This document shows positions 35,405 through 44,721 of a DNA stretch of 64,000 nucleotides, piece by piece. A program made the translations under genes and the position numbers. Numbering within the stretch: position 1 is the stretch's first letter; each line of letters starts with the position of its first letter. Origin of the DNA: Olavius sp. associated proteobacterium Delta 1 (lineage in GTDB: Bacteria; Desulfobacterota; Desulfobacteria; Desulfobacterales; JAFDCJ01); contig CACVKW010000605.1 of assembly GCA_902749685.1 (NCBI GenBank), forward strand, positions 142,305-206,304, in the 5' to 3' direction. Below the pieces are notes generated by a model, which searched no databases, had not been told where the DNA came from, and was given only the letters and a program-made list of their open reading frames with translations.

Positions 35405-36409
35405 TTAAATCATATCTTTAATCTTGAAGCAGGACACCGAATGACCCTCATCGATCTGAGTCAATTGGGGTTGGCTTTCGCGGCATTTTTTTTCACCGTA
35501 TGGACAGCGTGGAAAGAAATTGCAGCTGTGCAGGGTTTCTTCCGGGGTGACCGGCACATAGCCTTTGATCGGCAGGTCCGGCAACTCCGCAGTCGGGTCC
35601 GGGTCCGGAACCGCCGCGATGAGGGCCTGGGTATACGGGTGACGCGGGTGATGCACGATTTCTTCGGCGGGCCCGATTTCAACAATTTTTCCCAGATACA
35701 TGATGGCAATGCGATCACAGATATACCTGGCCGTTACCAGATCATGGGTAATGTATATAAATGAAATGCCGAACTTGTCCCGCATGCGCAGCAGCAAATC
35801 CAGGATGCCGATCCGAACCGATACATCCAGCATCGAAACCGATTCGTCGGCAATCACAAAGCTGGGTTGCAGCACCAGCACACGGCCGATGCTGACTCGC
35901 TGCAGCTGACCTCCGCTGAGCAAAGCCGGATATTTATCCCAGAATTGGTCAGCCGGCTTCAGCTCCACTTCCTCCAACGTCCGCTGGATCAGAGATGCTT
36001 CCTGGGGTTTACTGTCTGCCAGTTGATGAATCTTAATGGTTTGACGCAGGGTGTCGGCCACGGTTCGCCTGGGATTCAAAGATCCGAAAGGATCCTGAAA
36101 AATCATCTGCATTTTCGGTCGAAACTGTTTGAATTCGTTTTTGCTAAGCGATGTCAGCTCGGTGTCTTTAAAGTAGACTTTTCCGTCCGTGGGCTCCGTA
36201 AGTCTCAGGATCGTTCTGCTCAATGTGGATTTGCCGCAGCCGCTCTCACCGACAAAGCCTAAAATTTCACGGTCGTCCAGCGTAAAGCTAACATCGTCAA
36301 CCGCCCGCACGTACGAACGCCTACCTCCTCCTAAAGAAGAAAATACACCCCTTCTGACCGGAAAGTGTTTTTTAAGATGTTCAACTTTAAGCAGTGCGTT
36401 ATTTTTCAT
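35405..36409 (-). CDS. dppF: peptide ABC transporter ATP-binding protein (DppF/OppF type)
   Basis: An ATPase of 334 residues using the ATG at 36409 (a TTG 18 bases earlier is possible). Walker A is GESGCGKST, the signature LSGGQLQRVS, and Walker B FVIADESVSMLD with the catalytic Glu retained. The C-terminal oligopeptide-transporter extension carries the Cys cluster CNFFPRCPYGEKKCRESQP that coordinates an Fe-S centre or zinc in this family. It pairs with the DppD-like ATPase 242 bases upstream to power import through the two permeases encoded further up. The set is ordered A-B-C-D-F on the minus strand. The gap between the two ATPases is longer than usual in such operons. Confidence 0.92.
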   Translation of the reverse strand: MKNNALLKVEHLKKHFPVRRGVFSSLGGGRRSYVRAVDDVSFTLDDREILGFVGESGCGKSTLSRTILRLTEPTDGKVYFKDTELTSLSKNEFKQFRPKMQMIFQDPFGSLNPRRTVADTLRQTIKIHQLADSKPQEASLIQRTLEEVELKPADQFWDKYPALLSGGQLQRVSIGRVLVLQPSFVIADESVSMLDVSVRIGILDLLLRMRDKFGISFIYITHDLVTARYICDRIAIMYLGKIVEIGPAEEIVHHPRHPYTQALIAAVPDPDPTAELPDLPIKGYVPVTPEETLHSCNFFPRCPYGEKKCRESQPQLTQIDEGHSVSCFKIKDMI

Positions 36410-36651
36410 AAATTCTGCTACTGTCAAGCTTCAGTCATTTTCTGATAAATTCGCTAATCCAGGATATCCCCGAGTACTATGGTGAAAAAATCCTGTTTAT
36501 CCTTTAGATCCTGTCAAAAACAATAAAAAGATTGAATCCATTCCTTTATGCCTTAAACCTTATACCCTATACCTTAAACCGTTTACCTTTCACCCTCCAC
36601 CCATCATCCAATCTGTCCCAATCAACTCAATCAGCCCATAAACCCATTCAA

Positions 36652-37602
36652 CTAATCGATCAGGTGACACGCCACCCGATGGCCATCCTTTTCAATGACC
36701 GCCGGGTCGATGGTCTTGCATTTTTCCATGGCATGCTCACAGCGCGGTTCAAACCGGCATCCTTCCGGCGGCATGATTAACCGGGGCGGGGCGCCCGGAA
36801 TGCTTTTCAGTTTCTTTTTTTCGCCCTTTAAATGGGGAAAGGCCCCGATCAGCGCCTGGCTGTATGGGTGCAGCGGGTTTTGATACATGGACACCGTATC
36901 ACCCTGTTCGACGATTTTACCGGCGTACATGACCGCTACCTTGTCACAGGTTTCTGCAACAACTGAAAGGTCATGGGATATTAATATCGAAGTTAAATTG
37001 AGCTCTTTTTTTAAATTATTAATCAGGGCCAGCAACTGGCGCTGCACAATCACATCCAGTCCGGTTGTCGGTTCATCTAAAATCAAAAACTTTGGATTGC
37101 AGGCCGTTGCGATGGCGACCATGGCCCGCTGTTTCATCCCGCCACTAAATTCGTGGGGGTACGATTTGACGCGATTGCCGTTGATACCGACCAGATCCAG
37201 CTGGTTCCTGGCCCGGGCCCAGGCGGTTTCTCGGGAGACATTTTCGTGCTGTAAAATGACTTCAATGATTTGCTTGCCGATGTTCATGACCGGGTTCAGC
37301 GCATTCTGGGCTTCCTGGCGCACAATGGCAATTTCCTGGCCCCTTAACAATCGCATTTCTTCTTCTGACAGGGGCACTATGTCTCTATTGTCAAAGTAAA
37401 TGGACCCCTCGACGATGCGACCCGGTGATTTGATCAGCCGGATAATGCCCAGCGCCGTGGTAGTTTTGCCGCAGCCCGACTCCCCGATCAGGCCAAAAGT
37501 TTCATTTTCCTCAATCTTGAAACTAACCCCGTCCACCGCCTGGGCCGGACCCTGGCGGGTGATGAAATGGAGTTTTAGATTATTAACTTCGAGTAAGGGC
37601 AT
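36652..37602 (-). CDS. dppD: peptide ABC transporter ATP-binding protein (DppD/OppD type)
   Basis: A 316-residue ATPase. Walker A is GESGCGKTTTA, the ABC signature FSGGMKQRAMVA and Walker B FLILDEPTTGLD. The C-terminal cysteine extension CRFEPRCEHAMEKCKTIDP confirms the oligopeptide/dipeptide subfamily. It lies 110 bases after the DppC-like permease gene. Substrates of the family are dipeptides, tripeptides or larger peptides, sometimes nickel or opines; the partner substrate-binding protein (39822-41459) should set specificity. Confidence 0.93.
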   Translation of the reverse strand: MPLLEVNNLKLHFITRQGPAQAVDGVSFKIEENETFGLIGESGCGKTTTALGIIRLIKSPGRIVEGSIYFDNRDIVPLSEEEMRLLRGQEIAIVRQEAQNALNPVMNIGKQIIEVILQHENVSRETAWARARNQLDLVGINGNRVKSYPHEFSGGMKQRAMVAIATACNPKFLILDEPTTGLDVIVQRQLLALINNLKKELNLTSILISHDLSVVAETCDKVAVMYAGKIVEQGDTVSMYQNPLHPYSQALIGAFPHLKGEKKKLKSIPGAPPRLIMPPEGCRFEPRCEHAMEKCKTIDPAVIEKDGHRVACHLID

Positions 37603-37712
37603 TGATTCAATCTTAGATTAAAAAAGTTAAGATGCCGGATGACAGAGGGCAGATGACAGATGTTGGTGAAGTCGGAAAACTTCCCACTTCCAATCATTCC
37701 GACTTCCGAATT

Positions 37713-38591
37713 CTACAAGCCTTTCGTCTCCCGATACTGCGGTGTCATGACATCGGTTACCGCGGTGCCCAGGAGACTGAATCCCACGATCAGGATAATG
37801 ATGCTGGCGATCGGTGGACCGATCCACCAGGGCGATCGTGACATGACGCCTGACTCAAAAGCAAAATGGAGCATGGATCCCCAGCTGACGCGGGTCGGAT
37901 CACCCAGTCCGAGAAAGGCCAGGATCGCCTCATCGTAAATTGCGTAAGTAATCATCAACACTGCCTGGGCGAACATCAGCGGCAGAACATTCGGCATAAT
38001 TTCACCAAACATCAGCCTGGCATTACCGGCCCCGATACAACGCGCAGCTTCCACGAAAGGCCTCTCTTTAATTGAGAGCACTTGAGATCGTACGACCCGG
38101 GCGGTGGTCGGCCAGCTGACAACACTGATTACCAGGATAATGTTCCAAAGGCTGGGGCCTAGAACCGCAGCCAGGATAATCATGAGCGGTAAAACCGGAA
38201 GCATCATAAAAAAATCGATAATTTTTACCAGAACCTCTTCAATCATGCCACCATAATAGCCGGCTATTAATCCGATGAGCGTTCCGGTCACAACTGTAAC
38301 AAAAGCAGTGATCAGCCCGATGGCCAGTGAAACGCGGGAGCCGAAAATAATCTGGCTCCAAACGTCTCGGCCGAGGTCATCGGTTCCCAGCCAGTGCTGG
38401 GTTGAAGGGGCATTTAGAATATCTTCCCGATTTCCGCTTGCTTGTGGATCAACGGTCCCTAAATACGGTGCAAAAAGGGCTGCAATCAAAACCAGCGCAA
38501 TCAGGATTGCGCCGATCCTTCCCATCGAATGCCCAAACAGCATATGGAAAAACTGATGCACGTTTTTTAAGAGAGACAAAAGCTTTTTCAT
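37713..38591 (-). CDS. dppC: peptide ABC transporter permease (DppC type)
   Basis: A 292-residue permease with five to six membrane helices. The N-terminal cytoplasmic tail and the first helix (IGAILIALVLIAALFAPYLG) are followed by a periplasmic loop with the family motif TQHWLGTDDLGRDVWSQI (about 65-82). The EAA coupling motif is seen near the cytoplasmic loop (EAARCIGAGNARLMFGEIMPNVLP, about 184-207; here EAARCIGAGNA). Its ATG overlaps the DppB stop by 4 bases (ATGA), so the two permeases are coupled translationally and form the heterodimeric channel. Confidence 0.92.
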   Translation of the reverse strand: MKKLLSLLKNVHQFFHMLFGHSMGRIGAILIALVLIAALFAPYLGTVDPQASGNREDILNAPSTQHWLGTDDLGRDVWSQIIFGSRVSLAIGLITAFVTVVTGTLIGLIAGYYGGMIEEVLVKIIDFFMMLPVLPLMIILAAVLGPSLWNIILVISVVSWPTTARVVRSQVLSIKERPFVEAARCIGAGNARLMFGEIMPNVLPLMFAQAVLMITYAIYDEAILAFLGLGDPTRVSWGSMLHFAFESGVMSRSPWWIGPPIASIIILIVGFSLLGTAVTDVMTPQYRETKGL

Positions 38592-39565
38592 TTTGCTCCC
38601 ACCTTGATTCTGGGATCGATAAACCCGTAGATCAGATCAATGAACAAATTCGCCAGCACCACCGAAACGGCAAACAGTAAAAATACGCCCTGCAGCAGGG
38701 GATAATCCCGTTTGACGACGGCGTCATACACGAGCCGGCCGGCACCGGGCCAGGAGAAAACCGTTTCAGCTTCGATAACTCCCGCGATGGCAAACCCGAT
38801 ATTGATACCGGTCAAGGTCACCACGGGTAACAGCGCATTTCGCAAGGCATGGTTTTTGAGCACACGGGATTCCTTTATTCCCTTGCCCCGGGCGGTTGCG
38901 ATGTAATCCTGGCCCAGGACATCCATCATGGAGGATCTCGTCAGCAATACATACTCGCCGATGTACCACAATATGATTGAAAAGCATGGCAGGAACATGT
39001 GCCAGGCAACATCTGTAATATACTCAAACCCTTCAAATCCCGAGGCAGGCGTGGCCATGCCGCCCAACGGAAAGATCGAGAGAAAATAGGCGAATACGAG
39101 CAGCAGGATAATCCCCAGGGCAAAGGTGGGTATGGAATACAGGGTTAAGGATGCGGTCAGAAGAAACGTATCCAGCTTCGTACCATTACGCCAACCGGCT
39201 ATAGCACCCAGCGCCACACCCAGCAGTACAGCGATTATCAGGGCTGTCAGCACCAGGGCCAGGGTCGCCGGAATTCGCTCGGCAATGACCTCGACCACCG
39301 GTCGTTTCTGCCAGAACGAAATGCCCAGATCACCGCGCGAAAGCTGCTTGATATAAGCCACGAACTGGCCCGACAGGGGTTTGTCGATGCCGAACTTTTG
39401 CCGCTGCAGTTCGAGCTGTTTGGAACTGACCCGCGGATCTTTGAACATCATGCGCACCGGATCGCCCGGCGCAATCCGGAATATCACAAAATTAACGCAC
39501 AGAATGGCAAAAATCGTGATAATCGCCGCAATGGCTTTGCGTGCTGCAAATCCGGTCAGGTTCAC
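38588..39565 (-). CDS. dppB: peptide ABC transporter permease (DppB type)
   Basis: A permease of 325 residues using GTG at 39565. That start is preferred because GGAG stands 6 bases upstream (GGAGTCAAAGGTG); a TTG 18 bases earlier is also in frame. Helices: about 10-30 (AIAAIITIFAILCVNFVIF after the start), then five more between residues 95 and 320. The DppB hallmarks are RIAPGDPVRMMF (about 30-41) and the EAA loop YIATARGKGIKESRV with the A-x-G-x(9)-I/L/V pattern. It precedes DppC with a 4-base overlap. Confidence 0.92.
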   Translation of the reverse strand: MNLTGFAARKAIAAIITIFAILCVNFVIFRIAPGDPVRMMFKDPRVSSKQLELQRQKFGIDKPLSGQFVAYIKQLSRGDLGISFWQKRPVVEVIAERIPATLALVLTALIIAVLLGVALGAIAGWRNGTKLDTFLLTASLTLYSIPTFALGIILLLVFAYFLSIFPLGGMATPASGFEGFEYITDVAWHMFLPCFSIILWYIGEYVLLTRSSMMDVLGQDYIATARGKGIKESRVLKNHALRNALLPVVTLTGINIGFAIAGVIEAETVFSWPGAGRLVYDAVVKRDYPLLQGVFLLFAVSVVLANLFIDLIYGFIDPRIKVGAK

Positions 39566-39821
39566 CTTTGACTCCAATCCCAATCCCGCCGAGGCGGGAT
39601 TGGGAGTTATTGGTTGTTTGTTATTAGCTAGTGGTCAACAAAAAATAGCTGTTGCTGTCATTTTCAGCTCCCTGTCAAGAATCAAAATCCCCGCATAAAT
39701 GTCTTGTATCTATAACGAAACCGACTGATCAATAGCGACAAATATTAAAGTTGCTTTGAGTCTTGAGCTTTCAGCTTTGAGCTATTTTTCCTTTCGCCTT
39801 TAACCTTTATCCTTCTACCGT

Positions 39822-41459
39822 TTACTTCTTTGGTTTAATGTGAATCATGGTCCAGGGATTGATCCAGGTGATGACACCGCCCATGGTCTGTATATAGCCT
39901 TGCCATTTATCGATTCGTACCGGGTCAATGATGTCGGGTCTCAGCATGATTGCATAGGGCAGATCCTCCGAAATCATCTTTTGCATGGCATACGAATAGC
40001 CTTTTCTTTTCCCCATATCCGTCTCGGAAAGATAGCTGTCCAGCAGTTCGTCAAATTTGGGGTTGTCATAATAGGTTTGATTCCAGCCTTCACCGCCGCC
40101 GCTGTAGCTTCGTGACAGCTCCCAGATCCAATCCGCATTGGGGCCCGGCTCTTCTTCTCCGATGGCAAAATCCCATTTGTCTTCCGCCGGTGCGTAAATA
40201 AAGGCATAGTATGTATCCAGATCCAGCGTTTTCAGGGCAATTTCGATCCCGATTTCTTTGAGTTGTTCTTTCATCAGGGTTGCCAGTTTGAGCTCCGTGC
40301 CCCAGTCCGACGGCACGATTAATTCGAACACCAGGTTCTGGCCGGTTTTGGGATCATTGCGGAGCCCGTCGTTGTCCTTGTCTGCATAGCCGGCGCTGTC
40401 CAGGATTTGTTTGGCTTTTGCCGGACTGTATTCATATTTGGGTAAGTTGGGATTATAATTGTCCATCTCCGGGTAAATGAAACTGTCGGTTTTTTTGGCA
40501 TAGCCCTGGTAAACCAGATCGACTATTTTATCCAGGTTCGTGCCGTGCATGATTGCTTTGCGGACCTTCAGATCCTGGATGGGGGATTTTTTGTGCAGAT
40601 TAAATGACAGCCAGATCAGGCCAATACCATCTGATCTGATAATTTTAAAATTCTTATCCCCCTCGAACTCCCGCAGAGCTAACGGACCAATGCCCGTATA
40701 GCCCATCATTTGAACCTCACCCTTTTTGGCTGCCAGGTTGAGCGCCTCCTGACCGCCATAGGCCTTAAACACCATTTCATCGACCTGTGGAGCGCCGCCC
40801 CAGTATTGCTTGTTGGCTTCAAACCAGACGTACTGCTTGGATTTAAATTCTCTGAGTTTGTAAGGTCCGGAGCCGATGGCCTTCATATTGGGGAACGATG
40901 AGAAATCGTCTTTATAAGGTTCCCAGATGTGTTTGGGCAAAATCGGCGTCCAGTATATCGGAGGGTAAGGATTGCCGTGTTTTGCCGCCAGCTTAAATTC
41001 TATTGTATGATTATCAATGACGGTGACGGATTCAAAGGTCAGATCGGGCACGTCATACGACGGCACATTTTTGGGCAGATAGTTGAATGTGAACGCGACA
41101 TCATGGGCCGTAACCGGTTTGCCGTCATGGAATTTGGCATCCTGGCGCAGATAGAATCGCCAGGTCTGCCTGTCCTGGGTTTCCCAGCGGGTGGCCAGGG
41201 CCGGCAGCGCGCGGTATTCCGGGGCCGGCCCCATCATCCAAAGCTGGTCATACAGTACCGGCCAAAAAGCACAGCCCATCTCCGTGTACTGCCAGGATTC
41301 GCTGGCGCGGGGAGATTCCAGAGTTTGATCGGTGGTAAACCCGATACTGAATCTAATTTTTTTGGCATCAGCGGTCGGTGTCATCTGAAATACTAGAATT
41401 ACCGCCAAGGCGAACACCATGGTAGTTTTAACCAATGTCGAATAATTTTTGCTGTGCAT
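39822..41459 (-). CDS. dppA: peptide ABC transporter substrate-binding protein (DppA/OppA type)
   Basis: A 545-residue solute-binding protein starting at 41459, supported by a perfect AAAGGAGG site 4 bases before that ATG; a frame extending 24 codons further upstream has no site. A signal peptide covers about residues 1-31 (TTMVFALAVILVFQMTPTADA), with no lipobox. The SBP family 5 pattern is clear: WRFYLRQDAKFHDGKPVTAHDVAFTF. The mature protein should bind a peptide or opine in the periplasm and deliver it to DppBC. It is followed by dppB after 256 bases, which is a longer gap than usual. Confidence 0.93.
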   Translation of the reverse strand: MHSKNYSTLVKTTMVFALAVILVFQMTPTADAKKIRFSIGFTTDQTLESPRASESWQYTEMGCAFWPVLYDQLWMMGPAPEYRALPALATRWETQDRQTWRFYLRQDAKFHDGKPVTAHDVAFTFNYLPKNVPSYDVPDLTFESVTVIDNHTIEFKLAAKHGNPYPPIYWTPILPKHIWEPYKDDFSSFPNMKAIGSGPYKLREFKSKQYVWFEANKQYWGGAPQVDEMVFKAYGGQEALNLAAKKGEVQMMGYTGIGPLALREFEGDKNFKIIRSDGIGLIWLSFNLHKKSPIQDLKVRKAIMHGTNLDKIVDLVYQGYAKKTDSFIYPEMDNYNPNLPKYEYSPAKAKQILDSAGYADKDNDGLRNDPKTGQNLVFELIVPSDWGTELKLATLMKEQLKEIGIEIALKTLDLDTYYAFIYAPAEDKWDFAIGEEEPGPNADWIWELSRSYSGGGEGWNQTYYDNPKFDELLDSYLSETDMGKRKGYSYAMQKMISEDLPYAIMLRPDIIDPVRIDKWQGYIQTMGGVITWINPWTMIHIKPKK

Positions 41460-41564
41460 ACGTCCTCCTTTCATTGCTTTAAGATTGTTGTAGACTATTC
41501 CGATTTTCTTCCTAGCAATTGTAGTAGCCATTTATAATTATGCAGAGTCTTAATTTTTAGTTCA

Positions 41565-41675
41565 GCCACCAGGACACCAAGTCACAAAGATTTAGTAATT
41601 TATATTTGGGAACCTCAATAATTAAAAATAGATGAAATTTTATCTTCTTTCTTTGTGTCTTCGTGTCTTGGTGGC
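41565..41675. repeat. inverted repeat, 26-bp imperfect arms
   Basis: Left arm 41565-41590 (GCCACCAGGACACCAAGTCA...) and right arm 41650-41675 match in reverse complement at 23 of 26 positions. The same word, CACCAAGACACAAAG, recurs as an inverted pair at 47636-47650 and 47682-47696. It lies in the dppA leader region. Confidence 0.65.
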
Positions 41676-41696
41676 CAAAAATTTAGGGCCGACTTG

Positions 41697-42938
41697 TTAT
41701 AATTCAGTTGTAATTTGTGTATGAATTCTAACATCCCATTTTTTGATTCCGGCAAAAAAGATATCCCGTTCCTCTTTGTCCAGCACTTCGCATGGAAACA
41801 CCCCGACATGCTTTATCTGGTTTCGAAGGATCATGAGCGACAGGATTGAAGCTGGCACGGAGGTTATCCAGGAAACATCGTTGGTTCCCGGAATCATCTC
41901 GCAGGCCTGGACGATGTTCGGGCTATCCGTCCACATCTTGTAGTGCCGGTATTCATCACCGGCGCGTCCCTTGACGTCGACGGCCAATTGCAGTTGGCTC
42001 ATGATCCTTTTACTATTGACCATTTCGACGCATTTTTTGGGTGCCAGGGTAGGGGGCAATATTTTAAAAAAGAAATCCCTGGGGCTGACCTGGACACCCT
42101 TGACATCGACAGGAGCCTCCTCCATCATCCCCAGACCTTCAATGAGAAAGCGCCACATTTCAGAACTGGGATCGCCCAGCTTGAAATCACAGTATTTCAC
42201 CGGTTTGCCGATAAATTTCGGAATTGTAACCGGCTCCTCATGGGTGTGATAGTATACCTTACCCCGGTGATCCAGCGGCGGCGGAAAATAATATTCTTCT
42301 TCACCGGAGAAAATCGGTGCAAATTTGTACTGCCCGTCTTCCCAGTAAACCCCCTGTTCGGCACAATCTTCCAGATAGGTCGTCAAGGACCACAGTGCCA
42401 CGGGTTCGTCGCAGTCGACAATGCCGTAGTCTTTGATACCGATATAGTCGATTTCATCCAGTTGATCAACGGCCTCTCTGGCCATGATGTTGACCAGGCC
42501 GGAATCCCCCCCTGCCAGGATTAAGGCTTTCAAGCCGGCGGCTTCAAAGTCCTTAGCGAATTCAAATTGCTCCACCAGAAATTCATCTTGAACGGTTTCC
42601 CCGGTGCTGCTTGTTAGCATTTCATTGGAGGCCATGTCGAGATAATTTGCCCCGGCCTTGACACAGGCCTCCAAAACCGGTCGATCGAATACCGGCAGGG
42701 TTGCATTGACTACCAGCTCATACGGTCCCTTTTTGATTTGATCAACCATTGCATCAACATTCGATGCATCGAGCAGTTCGACTTTGATTTTATCCGATCC
42801 CACAAATTGTGCGACCTCATGGGCGCGCTCAAGATCGACGTCCCCCAGAAGGATCGTACCAACATCATCGGCCTGAGCCAGAACACCGCTGATAACATTG
42901 CCCTGGGCGCCGGCCCCGATAATCATAGCTTTATGCAT
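41697..42938 (-). CDS. saccharopine dehydrogenase-like oxidoreductase 1
   Basis: A 413-residue NAD(P)-dependent enzyme. The N-terminal Rossmann loop GAGAQGNVISGVL (about residues 8-20) binds the cofactor; the strand end DVDLERA fixes the Asp that prefers NAD. The central beta domain of saccharopine dehydrogenases is marked by VNATLPVFDRPVLEACVKAG and NYLDMASNE. The family reductively joins or oxidatively splits amino acids and 2-oxo acids (saccharopine, carboxynorspermidine, opines). Two paralogues follow divergently at 44722 and 46295. It sits upstream of the dipeptide importer genes on the same strand, so it may be in their transcript. GAGAGG precedes the ATG. Confidence 0.85.
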   Translation of the reverse strand: MHKAMIIGAGAQGNVISGVLAQADDVGTILLGDVDLERAHEVAQFVGSDKIKVELLDASNVDAMVDQIKKGPYELVVNATLPVFDRPVLEACVKAGANYLDMASNEMLTSSTGETVQDEFLVEQFEFAKDFEAAGLKALILAGGDSGLVNIMAREAVDQLDEIDYIGIKDYGIVDCDEPVALWSLTTYLEDCAEQGVYWEDGQYKFAPIFSGEEEYYFPPPLDHRGKVYYHTHEEPVTIPKFIGKPVKYCDFKLGDPSSEMWRFLIEGLGMMEEAPVDVKGVQVSPRDFFFKILPPTLAPKKCVEMVNSKRIMSQLQLAVDVKGRAGDEYRHYKMWTDSPNIVQACEMIPGTNDVSWITSVPASILSLMILRNQIKHVGVFPCEVLDKEERDIFFAGIKKWDVRIHTQITTEL

Positions 42939-43047
42939 TAGCCATACCTCTCTTATCTATTATTAAAAGCTATTATTCCAAATCCCCGGTTTTCTGGTTT
43001 CCGGCCTTCTGACTTACAAGCCCCCCAGCTTCCTGGCCTTTTTGCCT

Positions 43048-43629
43048 TCAAGCATTTGTTCCATTAATATAGTTGAACTCCACTGGACTAATGGAGATTT
43101 TTTTACACAGCCTGATAATAGTTGTCTGGGTCTGGTACCGAAATAAAAACCTTGAAATACCGATCAAAAGAAGAACCCAGATCCCAACCGACAATCCGTC
43201 GGAAAAAAACTGGTAGACGGCTGTGCTGCTTTCCGGCATTGCTGATATGATGATCAGCCATGTCAAAAACGCACCGACTGCAATGGCAAAATGGAAGATC
43301 AGTCGCGTAATGGCAGATTTAATTTCATAACGGCAAAGGCTGATTTCATATTCGAAGTATTTTTTAATGCTGAAGATCATATCGTTCTCATCGGGTTCCG
43401 ATTTTTTCACAACCGGCAGATCGATGCGAAGGATGAAGTCATTGCGACTACCGAGTTCCCGGGCACAATATAGCAAATACTCCACCAGCTTTTGATTTAA
43501 ATCGCGCTTATAAAAAGAAGAAAAATAATCAAATTTTTCATACAATGCGCTGTAGTCCGGTAAATTCACGGGAACAATAAATTGATTGTCCACCGTCAAG
43601 TCGTACCGTTTTAAAATCTCGGGATCCAT
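43048..43629 (-). CDS. two-helix membrane protein, unknown function
   Basis: A 193-residue protein with a soluble N-terminal half of about 100 residues (MDPEILKRYDLTVDNQFIVP) and two adjacent membrane helices at about 111-130 (FHFAIAVGAFLTWLIIISAM) and 145-165 (SVGIWVLLLIGISRFLFRY), then a short basic tail. No family is recognised. It is flanked by the Lrp gene upstream and the first saccharopine-like gene downstream, all on the minus strand, which suggests it belongs to the same regulon; no enzymatic motif is visible. Confidence 0.6.
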   Translation of the reverse strand: MDPEILKRYDLTVDNQFIVPVNLPDYSALYEKFDYFSSFYKRDLNQKLVEYLLYCARELGSRNDFILRIDLPVVKKSEPDENDMIFSIKKYFEYEISLCRYEIKSAITRLIFHFAIAVGAFLTWLIIISAMPESSTAVYQFFSDGLSVGIWVLLLIGISRFLFRYQTQTTIIRLCKKISISPVEFNYINGTNA

Positions 43630-43835
43630 TCTTTTTTGCTCACTTATTATATAAATTTAGTGAATCCTGCTCCTATGTTCATGCGGCATATTCGCTTATC
43701 CAGCTTGCGCAAAAAAGATATTTATTTTTAACTATTTAATTCGCCGGACTTCGCGTTATTTAAAATTCTTGAGATTTCAAGGACCCTATTCTCACACCGA
43801 ATGTTCAATTTCCCAGGGCGAATTAAGCGGATTAA

Positions 43836-44381
43836 TTAGTCCCATGCCGTCCCCCAGGCATACTCATCTTTTACCAGATCCACCATCAGGGAGGTTTCCG
43901 TTGATATGACCCCATCGATTTTACAGATTTTTTTAAATATCAGTTCATGAAATTCCTTGAGGGAGCGAATCACAAATTCGACATCGATGTCCGTGCCGCC
44001 GGTCGTCAGTGCCACCCAGATTAAAGAATCAATTTTTTTCAGCTTTTCCAGCACCTGATCCGCTTTTTTTAGATCAATCTTTATTTTCAGGTTGCCGGCG
44101 ATTTCAAACCCCAGATCAATGGGATTCGCCACGGCCACAATTCTGATCACACCGCTGTCCAAAAGTCTTTTCAGACGTCGTCGCACGGTAAACTCCGATA
44201 TCCCCAGTTCCTGGGCAATGGCGTTATTCGGCATGCGGCCGTCTTTTTGCAGCAAGTGAATCATCTGACAGTCGACCTTATCCAGTTTCTTGCCGGATGA
44301 TTCAACAGCATCATCGCCTTTTTTATTATTTTTATCGTTATTAGTTTTCATTGTATTTCTATAATTAGATAAAATTTGCAT
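43836..44381 (-). CDS. Lrp/AsnC-family transcriptional regulator
   Basis: A 181-residue regulator (start at 44381, or 44351 if leader is short). An unusual lysine/asparagine-rich N-terminal extension of about 30 residues precedes the helix-turn-helix LDKVDCQMIHLLQKDGRMPN and QELGISEFTVRRRLKRLLDS (about 33-80), then the RAM-type effector domain with NLKIKIDLKKADQVLEKL and WVALTTGGTDIDVEF. Lrp/AsnC proteins sense amino acids and usually control amino acid transport and catabolism. It stands at the centre of the cluster, facing the plus-strand saccharopine-like genes, and very likely governs both directions. Confidence 0.88.
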   Translation of the reverse strand: MQILSNYRNTMKTNNDKNNKKGDDAVESSGKKLDKVDCQMIHLLQKDGRMPNNAIAQELGISEFTVRRRLKRLLDSGVIRIVAVANPIDLGFEIAGNLKIKIDLKKADQVLEKLKKIDSLIWVALTTGGTDIDVEFVIRSLKEFHELIFKKICKIDGVISTETSLMVDLVKDEYAWGTAWD

Positions 44382-44405
44382 CGTTTTTTACATTATTCGA
44401 TATAT

Positions 44406-44427
44406 TTGTCAACAATTTTCTTGACAA
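44406..44427. promoter_or_regulatory. candidate Lrp operator/promoter palindrome
   Basis: The inverted pair TTGTCAA (44406-44412) and TTGACAA (44421-44427) with an 8-base spacer lies 25 bases upstream of the Lrp start. On the minus strand it contains TTGACA-type -35 boxes. An autoregulatory binding site is likely by position, not proven. Confidence 0.35.
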
Positions 44428-44598
44428 TTTTATTCTTTTTCGTTATCCCTGATCCGGACGAGCCGGTTGCAGCGAAGTGAAAATCCCGCTATATCGGGGA
44501 ATTGAAAATTGAAGACTGAAGATTGATCCGCCGGAGGCGGAGTGGATATCGCTTCGCTTCGTTTTTTTAATATGAATTTAACCATTTAAGAATTAGTT

Positions 44599-44693
44599 AG
44601 CCACGAATAGACACAAATAAACACGAATGTTTGTAAATGTTAAAAACAGGGGCAAGCAAAATGAAAATATTTTATTCGTGCTAATTCGTGGCT
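44599..44693. repeat. inverted repeat with AGCCACGAAT arms
   Basis: Arms at 44599-44608 and 44684-44693 are exact complements (AGCCACGAAT/ATTCGTGGCT). Both arms sit in text of the type ACACAAATAAACACGAAT that recurs in this genome. It ends 28 bases before the GTG of the next gene, so it may form a 5' leader hairpin. Confidence 0.6.
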
Positions 44694-44721
44694 TCTTTAA
44701 AGAAATTAGAAAGGATCGAAA

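Larger units (their letters stand above)
44382..44721. other. divergent promoter region between Lrp and saccharopine-like gene 2
   Basis: No gene. It holds TTGTCAA...TTGACAA, an imperfect palindrome at 44406-44427 near the Lrp start, and an inverted repeat AGCCACGAAT (44599-44608) / ATTCGTGGCT (44684-44693) in the leader of the plus-strand gene. Both could be regulatory; the second belongs to the dispersed repeat families. Confidence 0.45.
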